Source: Chloroflexota bacterium (lineage in GTDB: Bacteria > Chloroflexota > Anaerolineae > Aggregatilineales > Phototrophicaceae). Taken from it: 64,000 bases of DNA. The notes beneath the pieces are model-generated. The model was not told the DNA's origin. It was given only the letters and a program-made list of their open reading frames with translations, and did no database searches. The translations under genes and the position numbers were made by a program. Positions 34,501 to 43,246 of this stretch are shown piece after piece; the first letter of the stretch is position 1, and every line of letters begins with the position of its first letter. Location: NCBI GenBank assembly GCA_026709625.1, contig JAPOSR010000064.1, positions 1-64,000 on the forward strand, read 5' to 3'.

Positions 34501-35503
34501 TCCACAATTCGTCTGGCGGCTCTGGCAGCAAGTCGGCGGGCCAGTCGGGGATAGTCGCTATTGCGCCCATACACGCATAAGACTGCATGATCGTTAGGGC
34601 ATTCTGCGCCAGCATGCCGATGTAAGCGCCGCCGAAGCTGTCGGGAGCGTCCATGGCATCGCCGTACAATTCACGAATGCCGATGCGGGTTTCATGCCCC
34701 TGCGCGCGCAATGCCGCCACCACCGCTTCGATGGTATCGGGCGGCACGCTGCTCTCGACGAAGAGCACAGGGATATCGTGCTCCAAGACAAAGTCGACAG
34801 TCGCCTGGATGTCGCCGACGCCAGCCTCGTCCTCAGTGCTGATCCCTTGAATGGCTTGCATCTGCCAGCCGAATGCCGCGCCAAAATACTGGAACGCATC
34901 GTGCGAGGTCACCAAGTAGCGCTGCCTCTCTTCAACAGAAAGCAAACCAGCTTCAGCCCAAGCGAATAGCTGTTGCAGCTGCGTGCTGTACGCATCGGCA
35001 TTGGCTTGGTAGGCAGTGGCATTGACGGGGTCGAGCCTTGCCAAGCGCTCGGCCAGTCCCTGCGCAGCCAGTTGCCAGTTGCGCGGGTCGAACCAAAAGT
35101 GCGGGTCATCCACATCCGTCAGTTCATCCGACAGGGCGAAGCCGCCGATGACGAAGCCAGCCGATTTAACCGGCGCGCTGAGAGCATAAACTGAGACGCC
35201 TTGCTCAGCCAGCGCCGCGAAGACCGTATCGAATTGCCCTTCCAGCCGCAAGCCATTATAGATGACCATCTGCGCCCGGTTCATGGCGGCAATGTCCGAT
35301 TCAGTCGGTTGATACAGGTGCGGATCCACGCCCGCGCCCATGAGTGGGGTGATATGCACGCCATCGACGCCCGCGCCGAGCACCTGCGCCAGGTCGGCGG
35401 CTTGCGTGGTGGTGGCGACGATATGCAGCGAGGCGTCCACTGCCAAGCTGGGCGCGGCAAGCAGTAGCCAGCACCACGCCAAAAGCCAACGATGTTGCGA
35501 CAT
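34481..35503 (-). CDS. Metal ABC transporter substrate-binding protein (TroA/ZnuA-like)
   Basis: A 340-residue exported cluster A-I binding protein with an N-terminal signal sequence (residues 1-22). The metal site resembles TroA: His62 in DPHLYQPTESD, His135 in DPHFWFDPRN, His201 in TSHDAFQYFGAAFGW and Asp282 in ELYGDAMD. A third histidine rather than glutamate favours zinc, though TroA also carries manganese. It heads the operon, so the importer and the glycosyltransferases downstream would respond to the same promoter. Confidence 0.92.
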   Translation of the reverse strand: MSQHRWLLAWCWLLLAAPSLAVDASLHIVATTTQAADLAQVLGAGVDGVHITPLMGAGVDPHLYQPTESDIAAMNRAQMVIYNGLRLEGQFDTVFAALAEQGVSVYALSAPVKSAGFVIGGFALSDELTDVDDPHFWFDPRNWQLAAQGLAERLARLDPVNATAYQANADAYSTQLQQLFAWAEAGLLSVEERQRYLVTSHDAFQYFGAAFGWQMQAIQGISTEDEAGVGDIQATVDFVLEHDIPVLFVESSVPPDTIEAVVAALRAQGHETRIGIRELYGDAMDAPDSFGGAYIGMLAQNALTIMQSYACMGAIATIPDWPADLLPEPPDELWNANCHA

Positions 35504-35532
35504 GAAAAAGCTCCTCGATTGATTTCAGCGAT

Positions 35533-35571
35533 TCTAATTATATTTTTAGACCAGCTTAAATATCATGTCAA
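35533..35571 (-). promoter_or_regulatory. Promoter and palindromic operator candidate of the metal-uptake operon
   Basis: On the minus strand TTGACA (35566-35571) is 17 bases before TAAAAA (35543-35548). Over the -10 region lies an imperfect palindrome, TCTAA (35533-35537) mirrored by TTAGA (35546-35550) around an AT centre. Placement over the promoter fits repression by a metalloregulator such as DtxR/MntR or Zur, but no exact consensus is matched. Confidence 0.4.
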
Positions 35572-35620
35572 GCGGGAAACCAAGCATAGGCCCGGGCAAT
35601 CGCAAAACACTTTTGTCGTT

Positions 35621-35756
35621 GAGTGGGGAGCGGCTTGTTGTATGGATATGGCAATCAAGCCTCCGTGCCCCTTGCCCTCATGTTGCGCCGTGGAGACACA
35701 GGCGGTCGGGGAGAGGTTTGGGGCAAAGCAACGCGCATCCAGCAGATTCGCCACTA
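35621..35756 (+). repeat. Dispersed intergenic hairpin repeat, copy C (degenerate)
   Basis: Located in the 306-base gap 35504-35809. It keeps the ATGGATATGGCAATCAAGCC block, a reduced C-rich arm, GGGGAGAGGTTTGGGGCAAAGCAACGCG and an ending CGCCACTAGCTG similar to copy A, but the purine-arm and loop parts are diverged. Nothing else is visible from 35757 to 35809. Confidence 0.65.
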
Positions 35757-35809
35757 GCTGATTCTTGGGCAAAGCGGCGTCACATCTTTGGGGACAAAAT
35801 CCGCCCAGT

Positions 35810-36718
35810 TCACCACAGCTTCCAACGGCGTTTTTGGGGGCGGGGCGCGCCATGAGTCAGGGTGGTCAATCCACCGCCATAGGCGCAGAACAAAGGGCGC
35901 TGTTCGGCAAAGAGCGTCTCGATGCCGCGTGGTGGCTGGTGGCGATTGACCATCTCATAAAATGCGCCTTCGCGCCGCAGCGCCGCCTCGGTCTGCGCCC
36001 GCGTCAAGCCTTCTCCCCAAGGCCAGCGCTCAGGAAACCAGTAATAGTAGTGGGTGTAGGCGGCGGCGGTATGGATGCTGACAGCGCGATTGTCGTATGC
36101 CCAGAGGTCGATATTGCGTTGTGAAGCCATTTCCGCGATCAAAACAAGCGCGCAGGTGGCGGAAAGCTGCCGTTGGTAGCCATGCGGCTCGGTCTGCTTG
36201 TGCTCCATATCGACCACCCCTCTGATATAGCCTTCGGGATGGATATGCTGGTCGATTGCTTGGCGATAGCTAGCGGTGGCTCGGTCGATATGCGCATCGT
36301 CATCTCGCAGGCAGCCAACCGCCATTGCGACCACAGCCGCCCAGTACGTCGCCAGCGCATCGCCTTGGGGCGAGGCAAGCGGCAGCTGCGCGATTTCCAC
36401 CTCAAGCGCCGCTTCGCCACCTGGCAGATCCCGCAGCATCGCCAGAGTCGACAGCCTGCTCATCGCTTGTTGATGCGCAGCATTTCGCGCATCGCTAGCG
36501 GTCGATTCAAGCTCGCGGATGGCCGTTAGCGCCGCCGCGCCAGCTTCACGCTCCCCGCGCAGGATATGCCGCAGCGCCAGAATTTGCGCCTTTGCCAATG
36601 GCTCGGCGGGTGGCGAATCCAGCATAGTCAAAGCGCTTTTGACTGGTTCGCGCTGGAGGTTTTCGCGCGCTAGTTGCAAATCGGCGGTCGAAAAGAAGAG
36701 GCTGGGAGCCCGCGTCAT
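35810..36718 (-). CDS. Alginate lyase family protein
   Basis: A 302-residue protein with the all-helical alginate_lyase-type domain. Seen features are the repeated helix segments, HIHPEGYIRGVVDMEHKQTEPHGYQRQLSATCALVLIAEMASQRNIDLWAYD, with a Tyr/His-rich stretch, and TAAAYTHYYYWFPERWPW. Such proteins depolymerise uronate polysaccharides, and distant members have other or unknown substrates. No signal peptide is seen, so an intracellular role on oligomers is possible. GAGGAG before the ATG overlaps the upstream gene's end (two-base gap), so it belongs to the envelope operon beginning at 38159. Confidence 0.7.
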   Translation of the reverse strand: MTRAPSLFFSTADLQLARENLQREPVKSALTMLDSPPAEPLAKAQILALRHILRGEREAGAAALTAIRELESTASDARNAAHQQAMSRLSTLAMLRDLPGGEAALEVEIAQLPLASPQGDALATYWAAVVAMAVGCLRDDDAHIDRATASYRQAIDQHIHPEGYIRGVVDMEHKQTEPHGYQRQLSATCALVLIAEMASQRNIDLWAYDNRAVSIHTAAAYTHYYYWFPERWPWGEGLTRAQTEAALRREGAFYEMVNRHQPPRGIETLFAEQRPLFCAYGGGLTTLTHGAPRPQKRRWKLW

Positions 36719-36720
36719 GT

Positions 36721-37287
36721 TTATTTCTCCTCACGGTCGCCTCGAAAAACCAGGCGAGGTATGCGCGTGGATTTTGTTGCCAGCAGCGCCAAGGTCGCCG
36801 CAGCCAACAGCAAAGCCGTGGCGAATGCGCCAGCCGCCAGCAGCAGGTCAACTGTCGCGCCGTCTGTGTTCTCCAGGCTGCGCGCCTGGACGAGCGAGTC
36901 GGCAAAGATCGGGATGACGCCGATATCGACGCGTGGCGGCGGCTCGCCCAGGACCACAGCCGCGCTCCCGTTTATGTTCGTCGTGGCGGCATAGGCTGCG
37001 CTGGTCAGCCGCAGTCGATAATCGCCCGCCGCCAATTGGTCGAAGCAAAGCAAGCCATCGTCCGCAAAAGGCGAATCGACCAACAGCCGGCTGGCAACCG
37101 TGATGCCGCGCGCATTCAGCAGATCTGCGCCAATGCCCTGGCTCAGGCTGGGCTCATCCAGACCGCGCGCGCCATTTTCGTCCCAGTCCACATAGGCAAG
37201 CAAGCAAGCCTGCCCAAGGTCCTGCGCGCTCAACACGGGGAGGCCGAGCAGAAAGCCAGCCAGCGCCAAAAGCCGCAAATGGCTCAT
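36721..37287 (-). CDS. Exported SdrD B-like domain protein with C-terminal membrane anchor
   Basis: A 188-residue protein: signal peptide (SHLRLLALAGFLLGLPVLSAQ), one Cna-B/SdrD-type domain at residues about 28-105 (CLLAYVDWDENGARG..DEPSL; LAAGDYRLRL), and a C-terminal hydrophobic helix (VDLLLAAGAFATALLLAAATLALL) followed by basic residues. The D.DENG..D..EP pattern is a calcium-binding loop of SdrD modules. ATG 37287 overlaps the upstream stop by one base. The frame also extends far upstream over the neighbouring gene, but those residues have no exported-protein character. Likely a surface-anchored structural protein. Confidence 0.75.
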   Translation of the reverse strand: MSHLRLLALAGFLLGLPVLSAQDLGQACLLAYVDWDENGARGLDEPSLSQGIGADLLNARGITVASRLLVDSPFADDGLLCFDQLAAGDYRLRLTSAAYAATTNINGSAAVVLGEPPPRVDIGVIPIFADSLVQARSLENTDGATVDLLLAAGAFATALLLAAATLALLATKSTRIPRLVFRGDREEK

Positions 37288-38159
37288 CAGCGCGTCCGAA
37301 CAAACAGCGCCAACCCAAAGCCGCAGACCAGCGTCAAGCCAGCCAGCGCCAAAAGCAGCAAACCGCTCAAGCGATATAGCAGGCTCGGCTCTTCGATTGA
37401 TGGGAGGGGAGGCGCTTCGGCGACAGAAACGCCAGGCGCAAGCGCAGACAATGCTTGGCGACCCTGCCTTGCGCCGATTTCCAGGTCGAGGCGGCGGCCG
37501 GCTTGCAGCTGAATCTGCCATTGCGCGGGCGTTGTCAAGCCATAGCCGGGCGGCGGGCTGATGAGAAGCTGATAACCGCTCGGCGACAGATCGCGCTGGC
37601 AAAATGGCGAAGCGACACTGATGATGCGCTGCTGCTCGAGGCCAGCGGTATCCAGCAGCCGGATTGACGCATTTGCCAAGGGAGTCTCGCCAGGGTCCAG
37701 CATGCCATTTTCGTTGCCGTCATCATACACAACCAAGCAGAGCGCGGCGCGCTGCTCAGACAGATCAACCTTGGGCGCGGCAGCCGGCGTCAGTGGCGCG
37801 GCCGCTAAGATTTCTGCTGATAATCCCGCGCCAAGAGCGACCGAAGCTGCTTCGCCAGGAGTGGCTGTGGGGCTGGTTTCTGCCCGCTGCCTGCGTTCTT
37901 CCGCTGTGAAGATGAGCAGGCGCTCGCCGACCGACAAAATGTCCGGGTTGTCCAGACTGTTGCGGCTGATCAATTCTGACACCGCGATGCCATAGGCCTC
38001 GGCGATGAAGGTGAGGGTTTCGTTGGCAGCGACGATATGCACAAGGTCATCGCCAGCGCTGTCTTGCCCGCGCAAGAGCCCGCCACCGCCCAGCATCCAC
38101 AGGGCGACCAGGCAATAGCGGAATGCAGGCAGCCACTTCCAATTCACGAGAGCAAGCAT
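37287..38159 (-). CDS. Exported LysM plus SdrD B-like protein with C-terminal anchor
   Basis: A 290-residue protein: N-terminal signal segment, one LysM motif at residues about 41-85 (HIVAANETLTFIAEAYGI...LSVGERLLI), a Thr/Pro/Ala linker, an SdrD/Cna-B-like domain at about 140-225 (LCLVVYDDGNENGMLDPGETPL), and a C-terminal membrane helix (LLLLALAGLTLVCGFGLALF) with a basic end. LysM would hold peptidoglycan while the anchor stays in the membrane. It shares its SdrD and anchor arrangement with the next gene, which suggests duplication. It heads a three-gene envelope operon ending in the alginate-lyase-like gene. Confidence 0.78.
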   Translation of the reverse strand: MLALVNWKWLPAFRYCLVALWMLGGGGLLRGQDSAGDDLVHIVAANETLTFIAEAYGIAVSELISRNSLDNPDILSVGERLLIFTAEERRQRAETSPTATPGEAASVALGAGLSAEILAAAPLTPAAAPKVDLSEQRAALCLVVYDDGNENGMLDPGETPLANASIRLLDTAGLEQQRIISVASPFCQRDLSPSGYQLLISPPPGYGLTTPAQWQIQLQAGRRLDLEIGARQGRQALSALAPGVSVAEAPPLPSIEEPSLLYRLSGLLLLALAGLTLVCGFGLALFVRTR

Positions 38160-38214
38160 AGCAAGCGCATTATATCATGAGCGCGCACCGCCAGCCGGCC
38201 TAAGCAAAGTGGGC

Positions 38215-38220
38215 TACAAT
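38215..38220 (+). promoter_or_regulatory. -10 element of the PPC gene, leaderless arrangement
   Basis: TACAAT ends seven bases before the ATG at 38228, so the transcript would begin at or next to the start codon. No Shine-Dalgarno is present. No convincing -35 is seen. Confidence 0.4.
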
Positions 38221-38227
38221 AAGCGGC

Positions 38228-39697
38228 ATGACAACGATAATCCCTGCGCTGATTCTGAGTTTGCTGATGCCGTTGGCCGGCTTGGCGCAGGCCGGCGACC
38301 TGCCCGCAGACGCGGCCGGCATCAGTCAGAATGGCAGCATCCGCGGGCAGCTGGACGATGCCAATCCGCGCGATGTGTATTTCCTGGATGGTCTGCGCGG
38401 CGAAGTCATCGACCTTGAGTTGAGCGCCATCAGCGGCGACCTGGATCTCGTGCTCAGCGTCTTTGACGAAACGGGCGAGCTGGCGCTGTGGCAGGATGAC
38501 TCGGCGGGCGGGCTGGGCGCGCAGACTGACCTCGCGATCGCGCGCACCGGGCGCTATTTCATCATCGTCGGCCGCTTTGGATACCAACTGGGCAAGGGCA
38601 TCGGCGAATATCGGCTGCGGCTGAACCGCAAAGGCGTGCTGTCGGAACGCGGCAGCGCCCTGCGTTATGGCGACTCGGTCATCGGCACCATCAGCGATGC
38701 CAGCCCAGAGGTCTATTACACATTCCAAGCGCAGCAAGGCGACATTCTGACGATTTCCATGCAGCGTTCGTCGGGCGCGCTTGATCCCTACCTGCAAATC
38801 GTCGATGGCGACCGTTTTGTCATCGCCCAAAATGACGACCAAATCGGCGCAGACACGCGCAACGCCCACATCGACGCGCTGATCATCAACCGCAGCGGCA
38901 CCTATATCATCGTAGCCACACGCTATGACAACAGCGCCGGCAGCTTCGTGCTCGCGCTGGAAGAAACAGCCGACAGCGGCCGCGGTAGCACGCGCCTGGC
39001 TCCTTTGCCGCTTGCCTATGGCGAAAGCGCAATCGGCAGCCTGGACAGCCAGCAGGTCGCGCGTTATTACAGCTTCGCGGCGCAAGCGGGCGAGCTGGTC
39101 ACCATTGATCTGGAACGTGGCGATACTGGCGACCTCGATGCTTATGTCACGCTGGCGGATGGCGAGTTCCAATCGCTGATCGAAGATGATGACAGCGGCG
39201 AAGGCCAAAACGCGCGCATCGCCGATTATCGCATCCCCGCAGATGGGCGCTATCACATCATTGCCACCCGCTATGAAGGCGCAGCCGGCGCAACCAGCGG
39301 CGAATATCGGCTGACGCTGGATATTTTGGACAGTACGCTTGCCGACTTGCCGCCCGACACAGCCACACTGACTTATGGCACCAGCGTAACCGGCGAGATC
39401 AACGCCAACAATCCAGCCGACCTGTATGCCTTCTATGGGCGCGCCGGCGAAATCGTGTCTATTTCTATGACGCGCGTCGATGGCAATCTGGATGCCTTTT
39501 TGGAGTTGCTGAACAATGCGCAGGAAGTGGTGGCGGGCAACGATGATGGCGGCAACAACCAGAATGCGCTGATCGCCAACTACTCGCTGCCCGGCACCGG
39601 CATGTACACCATCCGCGCGCGGCGCTTCAGCGGCAGCGAAGGCAATCCCAATACAGCCGGCGGGTATGTGCTGGTGCTGGCGGAGCGGCAAAGTTAG
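38228..39697 (+). CDS. Secreted protein with four PPC-like repeats
   Basis: A 489-residue exported protein with a signal peptide (residues 1-22, ALILSLLMPLAGLAQA). Four bacterial pre-peptidase C-terminal (PPC)-like beta-sandwich repeats follow at about 35-130, 145-245, 260-370 and 380-487. Each has a D.Y.F...G..V.I...... core, an L...DDD or NDD acidic turn (DDDSGEGQNA; NDDGGNNQNA) and a closing GTY.I...R stretch. PPC domains are usually attached to secreted hydrolases; here no catalytic domain accompanies them. A binding or scaffold role is inferred. Confidence 0.82.
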   Translation: MTTIIPALILSLLMPLAGLAQAGDLPADAAGISQNGSIRGQLDDANPRDVYFLDGLRGEVIDLELSAISGDLDLVLSVFDETGELALWQDDSAGGLGAQTDLAIARTGRYFIIVGRFGYQLGKGIGEYRLRLNRKGVLSERGSALRYGDSVIGTISDASPEVYYTFQAQQGDILTISMQRSSGALDPYLQIVDGDRFVIAQNDDQIGADTRNAHIDALIINRSGTYIIVATRYDNSAGSFVLALEETADSGRGSTRLAPLPLAYGESAIGSLDSQQVARYYSFAAQAGELVTIDLERGDTGDLDAYVTLADGEFQSLIEDDDSGEGQNARIADYRIPADGRYHIIATRYEGAAGATSGEYRLTLDILDSTLADLPPDTATLTYGTSVTGEINANNPADLYAFYGRAGEIVSISMTRVDGNLDAFLELLNNAQEVVAGNDDGGNNQNALIANYSLPGTGMYTIRARRFSGSEGNPNTAGGYVLVLAERQS

Positions 39698-40518
39698 CGG
39701 GCGCTGCGCTGGCTTTCGCTTTCGTCATCTTGAAAAGCCAGAAGGTCATCCAACGACATTTTGCCCGGTCTCGACTCGCCAATCGCCGCTTGCATCTCGG
39801 CATTGATTTCGCCGTCTTCGCCCAGGTGCCTGCGGATGCTGGCGCTGGTGGCTTCGGCGTATTCAAAGCGATGCTCGGCGATGTCGACGCCATCAGCCAC
39901 GATGCGCAATGTCCATTTGCCATCCAGCTCCATCTGGTCGTGCAGGGGCATGCGCGTATTCGGCGTCAAAAAGTTGCGCCCACGCCGCAGTTGAAAGCCA
40001 TCTTCATGGATATACACAGGCGCGCCCCGCGCATCGAGGATCTCGAAGCGGATATTGCCCACCGCTTCGATCGGCACGCGCAGCTGGACAAAAGGCTGGA
40101 TGTAGTCGATGTCATCGGGCAGCGACCAGGTGCGATAGACCTGCGGCTCGCCGTCGCCCCGCGTCGTGAGCAAGCCGATATCGACCGCCAGCACTTCGGT
40201 TTCGTCTGGATTCAAGCCGACGCGCATCACCGAATCGAGGGCATGGCGATAAACGCGCTGCTCGGCGCTGGCGGGCTGCTGATGAAATATCTCGTAATCG
40301 TCGCCGTCTTCCTCTTCTTCATAGCCATAGCTGTAATCGTAGCGGTCGGCGGCGCTGCTGCTCAGGTTGCTGCTGCTGTCGTCGTTGTCGAACTGGCGCA
40401 CCAAAAAGAGCAAACCCAGCAGCACCAGGATGACGGGAAAGCTGTTGCCCAGCAAAGCCACCGCGCCCAATGCCATTAAGATAAAAGCGAGAAACCAGGT
40501 GTTGCGGTTGTCCGACAT
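39694..40518 (-). CDS. Membrane protein with N-terminal helix pair, paralogue of its neighbour
   Basis: A 274-residue protein: residues 8-42 hold two short hydrophobic helices (WFLAFILMALGAVALLG; FPVILVLLGLLFLV), then a Ser/Asp/Glu-rich linker with DYSYGYEEEEDGDD, then a beta-rich domain from about residue 95. That domain has VDIGLLTTR, VQLRVPIEAVGNIRFEI, VYIHED and LHDQMELDGKWTLRIVADG. Equivalent elements occur in the gene 20 bases upstream. No family recognised. The pair form an operon and may be subunits of one envelope complex. The stop overlaps the PPC gene by four bases. Confidence 0.7.
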   Translation of the reverse strand: MSDNRNTWFLAFILMALGAVALLGNSFPVILVLLGLLFLVRQFDNDDSSSNLSSSAADRYDYSYGYEEEEDGDDYEIFHQQPASAEQRVYRHALDSVMRVGLNPDETEVLAVDIGLLTTRGDGEPQVYRTWSLPDDIDYIQPFVQLRVPIEAVGNIRFEILDARGAPVYIHEDGFQLRRGRNFLTPNTRMPLHDQMELDGKWTLRIVADGVDIAEHRFEYAEATSASIRRHLGEDGEINAEMQAAIGESRPGKMSLDDLLAFQDDESESQRSAR

Positions 40519-40538
40519 GCGCCTGCCTTTGTTGATAT

Positions 40539-41372
40539 CTAACGTCCACGCAGCGAGCGGCGTCTGGCTGGGCTGGTCTGCTGCTGTAGCAAGTCTTTGA
40601 GTTGAGCAGTCTGTGGCTGTTCGGGTTCTTCGACGATGACGGCATCAGCCAGATTGCGGCGGCGGGCGGGCTGTTCGGCGCCGGCTTCCGCCTCGCCACT
40701 CAAGCGGCGGCGGCGTTCGGTCACCGAGGGCGCCAGCATCAGGTTATGCATGCCGATGAGGCTGTTGTCGACATAAACGCGCAGGTCCCAGTCGCCATTG
40801 CCATCCACGCCATGATTGCCCGCCAGCGGCAGGTGATGGTCGGCCAGCAGGCTCAGCTCGCCTTCGCGCAGATAAGTTTTCATCTCGTGCACATATTGCT
40901 CTTCGCCGAGGTGATTATAGATTTCATAGCGAATCACAGCTTGGCGTTCGGCTTCTTCGGGCATGACAAAAAGCGTGATAAAAGGCCGCGCGCCATCATC
41001 GTCTTTGGAAATGTTGCGCGTGCGGCGCATCGCCATGCCTTCCGCACCCGCCTGCATGGCGATTAACCCAATATCCAACATGACGATGCCGCTGCGGTTG
41101 AAGTAACCGGCGCGCGCGGCTGCTCGTTCGGCTGCTTCACGCGCCTGGGGTGTAATGCGGCGGCGGACCGGCGCCCGATTCAGCACTTGCAGCAAGGTCT
41201 CGCGCTCGGGACCCAGCTCAACCATGGAAGCGAGCACCGCAACCGCCAGCGCGCCAATCAGCGAAAGCTGGACAGCAGCCGATACCGGCGCCGCCAGCAG
41301 CGCCAAGCCAATGATCATTGCCATCACAATCAGCCAGGCGGTGTTGCGTCGTTTGAGGCGAATCATGCCCAT
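40539..41372 (-). CDS. Membrane protein, paralogue of the downstream gene
   Basis: A 277-residue protein with two N-terminal helices (residues 9-50, AWLIVMAMIIGLALLAAPVSAAV; LIGALAVAVLASMVEL) and a beta-rich domain at about 85-225: VMLDIGLIAM, FITLFVMPEEAERQAVIRYEI, YVHEMKTYLREGEL, DGNGDWDLRVYVDNSLIG. The order DIGL, long strand with RxEI, YxHE, D-W-LRV matches the neighbour at 39694. The C-terminal tail is Arg/Gln-rich. Start set at 41372, with ATG 41366 also possible. No family recognised. Confidence 0.7.
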   Translation of the reverse strand: MGMIRLKRRNTAWLIVMAMIIGLALLAAPVSAAVQLSLIGALAVAVLASMVELGPERETLLQVLNRAPVRRRITPQAREAAERAAARAGYFNRSGIVMLDIGLIAMQAGAEGMAMRRTRNISKDDDGARPFITLFVMPEEAERQAVIRYEIYNHLGEEQYVHEMKTYLREGELSLLADHHLPLAGNHGVDGNGDWDLRVYVDNSLIGMHNLMLAPSVTERRRRLSGEAEAGAEQPARRRNLADAVIVEEPEQPQTAQLKDLLQQQTSPARRRSLRGR

Positions 41373-41620
41373 TCCATTGCTAGCTGCCTGTACAATGGAT
41401 TGTAGCACCGTTGCCGCCGCGTATGTAGACAGCAAACTGACTGGGATGGTGATTTTTGTATAAGAATCGCTCTTTCGACCTCATCACCCGCAGATCAGAA
41501 CCGGGCTTTGCCGCCTCACAAAATCCTTGCGCTCAACGGTCGTGAAGGAACTTTCACCAGTTCTGAGCGCCACATCTCTGCGTATGCGAGCAAACAGGGC
41601 ACAAAATTGAGTTTGCGGAA

Positions 41621-42076
41621 TCAGCGCGATGCTCGCTGGCGCAGGTATTCCGCTTCGTCGACCAACTCGCCATCATCGCTCAGCCGGCGATGCTTGGCTT
41701 CAACGCGACTCGAGTCATAGACGCGCGTGTCGGCATAGCCGCTGTCTTCATCGTCGTCAAGCATCTCGCCACGATCGCGCGCCAAGCGTCGCTGTCGGAT
41801 AACTTCTCGCTCGATGTCGGCTTCGCGCCATTCCGCGCCCTTGCCATGCTTGAAATAGTAATCAGCCAGGTGGCTGACTATGCCGATGCCCCAGCCGCCG
41901 CTGACGAACAGCGGCCAAGGAAACTCCTGCCATGTCGCCAGATAGATCGTCCACAGAAACAGATTAACCAAGATGTAGCTGAGCAAGTGCTGCACGAGTT
42001 CGCGCCGCGCCGATAATTTCTTTCGCGCCCGCTTGCGCAATTCGTCTTCCGTAACAAAGCCATGTTTCTGCTTCAC
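41621..42076 (-). CDS. 2TM domain protein
   Basis: A 151-residue protein. Residues about 20-85 are a 2TM domain: an amphipathic lead (ARKKLSARRELVQHLLSYILVNLFLWTIYLAT), a turn, and PLFVSGGWGIGIVSHLADYYF. The charged tail (REVIRQRRLARDRGEMLDDDED) is soluble. In other bacteria this domain occurs alone or with histidine kinases. I chose GTG at 42076, which has AGAAAGGAA upstream; a longer ATG form starts at 42136 inside the Rieske gene. Confidence 0.7.
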   Translation of the reverse strand: MKQKHGFVTEDELRKRARKKLSARRELVQHLLSYILVNLFLWTIYLATWQEFPWPLFVSGGWGIGIVSHLADYYFKHGKGAEWREADIEREVIRQRRLARDRGEMLDDDEDSGYADTRVYDSSRVEAKHRRLSDDGELVDEAEYLRQRASR

Positions 42077-42122
42077 GCGCCGTTCCTTTCTCAGGGCGCC
42101 GCCAGATCTTGCGCCGGCCGCG

Positions 42123-43091
42123 CTAGCTCGTGCCAAAGCTCAAGCCGAGCTCGTTCAGCCAGCGGCGATAGGCGATAGCCGTCTTGTCGCTGCGCAGGTG
42201 CAGCTCGGCTTGCAGATCCAGCGGCAGCAACTCGGGTCGTTGCGATTCGACAATGGGCAGGTCTTGCATGGCGATCTCGTCTTGAAAGGCGCGCAGGCTG
42301 TCGTCTGTGCTGTCGGCTTGCGTCATGACCATCCACATCCACATCAGCGAGCGCACTTCCTCGATGGGCGTAACCATCAGCAGGATAGCGAATTTTTCGG
42401 CGGCTTCTTTGCGAAAATAGGCGACCAGCGGACGATAGACCTTGTAGGTGTAGCTAACCCAGTTGGGAATATGCGAGCCGTCTGGGTTGGGCTGGAAGAC
42501 GCGGATATCGCTGGCGGTGATGCCATTTTCGTCGGTGACAACTTGATAGTCGGGGATCTCGGGGCGCTGCTGCGTGCCCAGGATATTCTCGTGCACGAAA
42601 GGGAAGTGCGCGACATCCAGGAAGTTTTCCACCATGCGCGGTCCAGCCGCCTGGAACTCGTAGGCGCCACACAAGATCTTGCGATAGGCGCTGTCGTCCC
42701 ACTCCGCAAATTCAGGGATGGCATAGGCTGGCTCGCCCAGACAAACCCATACAAAATCGTAGGCGATAGCCGCATGATAGGTAAAGGCGCGAGCTTTGGT
42801 CGGCGGCTTTTGTTCAGGATGCGCCGGAATGCGCACACAAGCGCCGCTTTCATCATAGGTCCAGCCATGGTAAGGGCATTGCAGCGTATGGTCGGGCAAA
42901 ACTTCGCCTAGAGACAAACGCGTGCCGCGGTGCAGGCACAGGTCTTTCCAAGCGCGGATGTGCTCGCCAGCGCGCCAAATGACGATATCTTCGCCCAGCA
43001 GGCGCGCGCCAGCCACATTGTTTTGCGCCGCAAGCGCCGACAGCGGCAGCACGGCGTGCCAGTCATTAAGCAGAACGGGGTCGTTAATCAT
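42123..43091 (-). CDS. Rieske non-heme iron oxygenase, ring-hydroxylating alpha subunit type
   Basis: A 322-residue Rieske oxygenase. The [2Fe-2S] cluster ligands are Cys52/His54 in LCLHRGTRLS and Cys72/His75 in QCPYHGWTYD. The mononuclear iron site appears in ENFLDVAHFPFVHENILG (Asp, two His). The domain layout recalls vanillate demethylase or pheophorbide-oxygenase-like enzymes, which need a separate reductase, not found nearby. The substrate is unknown. The frame opens at TTG 43097, but the ATG at 43091 with AAGG nine bases away is the better start. Confidence 0.88.
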   Translation of the reverse strand: MINDPVLLNDWHAVLPLSALAAQNNVAGARLLGEDIVIWRAGEHIRAWKDLCLHRGTRLSLGEVLPDHTLQCPYHGWTYDESGACVRIPAHPEQKPPTKARAFTYHAAIAYDFVWVCLGEPAYAIPEFAEWDDSAYRKILCGAYEFQAAGPRMVENFLDVAHFPFVHENILGTQQRPEIPDYQVVTDENGITASDIRVFQPNPDGSHIPNWVSYTYKVYRPLVAYFRKEAAEKFAILLMVTPIEEVRSLMWMWMVMTQADSTDDSLRAFQDEIAMQDLPIVESQRPELLPLDLQAELHLRSDKTAIAYRRWLNELGLSFGTS

Positions 43092-43246
43092 GGGCAAACC
43101 TTGCGATATGACCTTGCCGCCGCCATTGTAGCACAGTTGCGCAGGCGGCAGAATTGCCCGAGTCCAGCGCCAGCCTGTGGAATTTTAAGGATAATGTGAA
43201 TAGCGCTTGACATCGAGTTAAGCTAGTGACGACATAGGAGAGAAGA

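Noticed and set aside
38144..39691. Minus-strand open frame of about 515 codons opposite the PPC gene
   Set aside because: Plus strand shows a signal peptide and four PPC repeats; the antisense translation has repeat-shaped composition only because the sense gene does.
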